Source: Dreissena polymorpha (Eukaryota > Mollusca > Bivalvia > Myida > Dreissenidae). From it: a DNA stretch of 64,000 nt. A program made the translations under genes and the position numbers. Each line of letters starts with the position of its first letter. Position 1 is the stretch's first letter. Location of the stretch: NCBI RefSeq assembly GCF_020536995.1, contig NC_068357.1:148325751-148389750 (forward strand). The letters run 5' to 3'. This document shows positions 63,691-64,000 of the stretch, one piece after another. Under the pieces are notes generated by a model that was not told the origin of the DNA, searched no databases, and worked only from the letters and a program-made list of their open reading frames with translations.

Positions 63691-64000
63691 TATATTTGTC
63701 AAATTCACATATTTAAATGTGTGCTTCCAGAATTGAATGTCATCTTGAAGAAGATTCAATCAATAAAACATGGTATTCTGCTGTTAGATGTCGAAGTAAA
63801 GTACCCTCGGGTACGTGCAGGCAAGCGTTTTCAAATTAAGACTAGGGTGGACTGCCGGAAGTGCTTCAGAGGAGGCGCGGCCTATGTGATATTCACAAAC
63901 CGATGGGTGAATACCTTGCCAATAAAATCACGTCTTACTGAGAGAGATGTAATAGTTAGAAAATATCAACTCTCGTCTTTTTCTTGTAAAATCGATCGAT
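62148..64000 (+). CDS. Galaxin-like Cys-rich protein, partial gene running off the window
   Basis: Proposed exons: 62148-62288, 62902-63038, 63307-63466, 63731 to beyond 64000. Borders are AG/GT and phases fit throughout (1+2, 0+0, 1+2). Exon 1 reads NGTPVQYNPEIHLCCEGIYP…CC, close to the galaxin repeat (YNPxTHLCCxG, paired Cys), a secreted or matrix-protein motif known from coral skeletons. Exons 2-3 are basic and polar, with CPLC and DC; exon 3 ends at a strong GTAAGT donor (63467), although an open frame reads past it. Exon 4 is open for about 90 codons with no ATG (KRFQIKTRVDCRKCFRGGAA…), looks extracellular and matches no family I know. Upstream exons, including any signal peptide, are not identified. 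The galaxin assignment rests on one repeat. Confidence 0.6.

Noticed and set aside
1-64000. CRISPR arrays, bacterial operons or a prokaryotic defence system
   Set aside because: The sequence is clearly from an intron-bearing animal genome. Direct repeats present are minisatellites or transposon parts without spacer structure.

Overview
This is an AT-rich, intron- and repeat-rich piece of animal nuclear DNA. The short GT-AG exons, the SLC49A4-type transporter, the galaxin-like exon and above all the foldback repeats (cores such as GTCGTCCCTGATTAGCC and the TTTAACCCATTTATGCC ends) suggest a bivalve, most likely a dreissenid (zebra or quagga) mussel. That assignment rests on memory of such repeats, not on a search. 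A 100-N scaffold gap lies at 44729-44828.

Layout. (1) 2777-6172 (+): the last five coding exons of a coiled-coil protein ending in a CAAX box (CIVM). (2) 10665-24065 (+): a complete 12-exon gene, about 467 aa, for an SLC49A4/DIRC2-like lysosomal transporter of the major facilitator family. Its introns hold many foldback/MITE elements and an antisense tRNA-Phe-like gene with an apparent intron. (3) 25.4-26.7 kb: a 1.3-kb palindrome built from smaller palindromes. (4) 27.4-30.6 kb: an old LINE cut by two foldback elements. (5) 30.7-47 kb: no confident gene. It holds microsatellites, a possible 2.2-kb terminal-inverted-repeat element, a young 2.0-kb foldback element with a perfect 10-bp target duplication, and an isolated promoter-like motif cluster. 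(6) 47-64 kb: two copies of a duplicated segment, each preceded at a different distance by a LINE relic. The right copy (61418-64000) carries an apparently intact partial gene with a galaxin-like Cys-rich exon and a long open exon running off the window. The left copy (48247-52600) is a decayed paralogue lacking the galaxin exon and swollen by inserted elements.

The protein genes show no sign of working together; they are ordinary single genes in repeat-rich sequence. The most distinctive material is the mobile DNA: two families of terminal-inverted-repeat elements with tRNA-like sequence built in, several nested or shared-core foldback families, and element insertions that touch splice sites. 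I saw no CRISPR array, bacterial operon, LTR element or virus-like gene.
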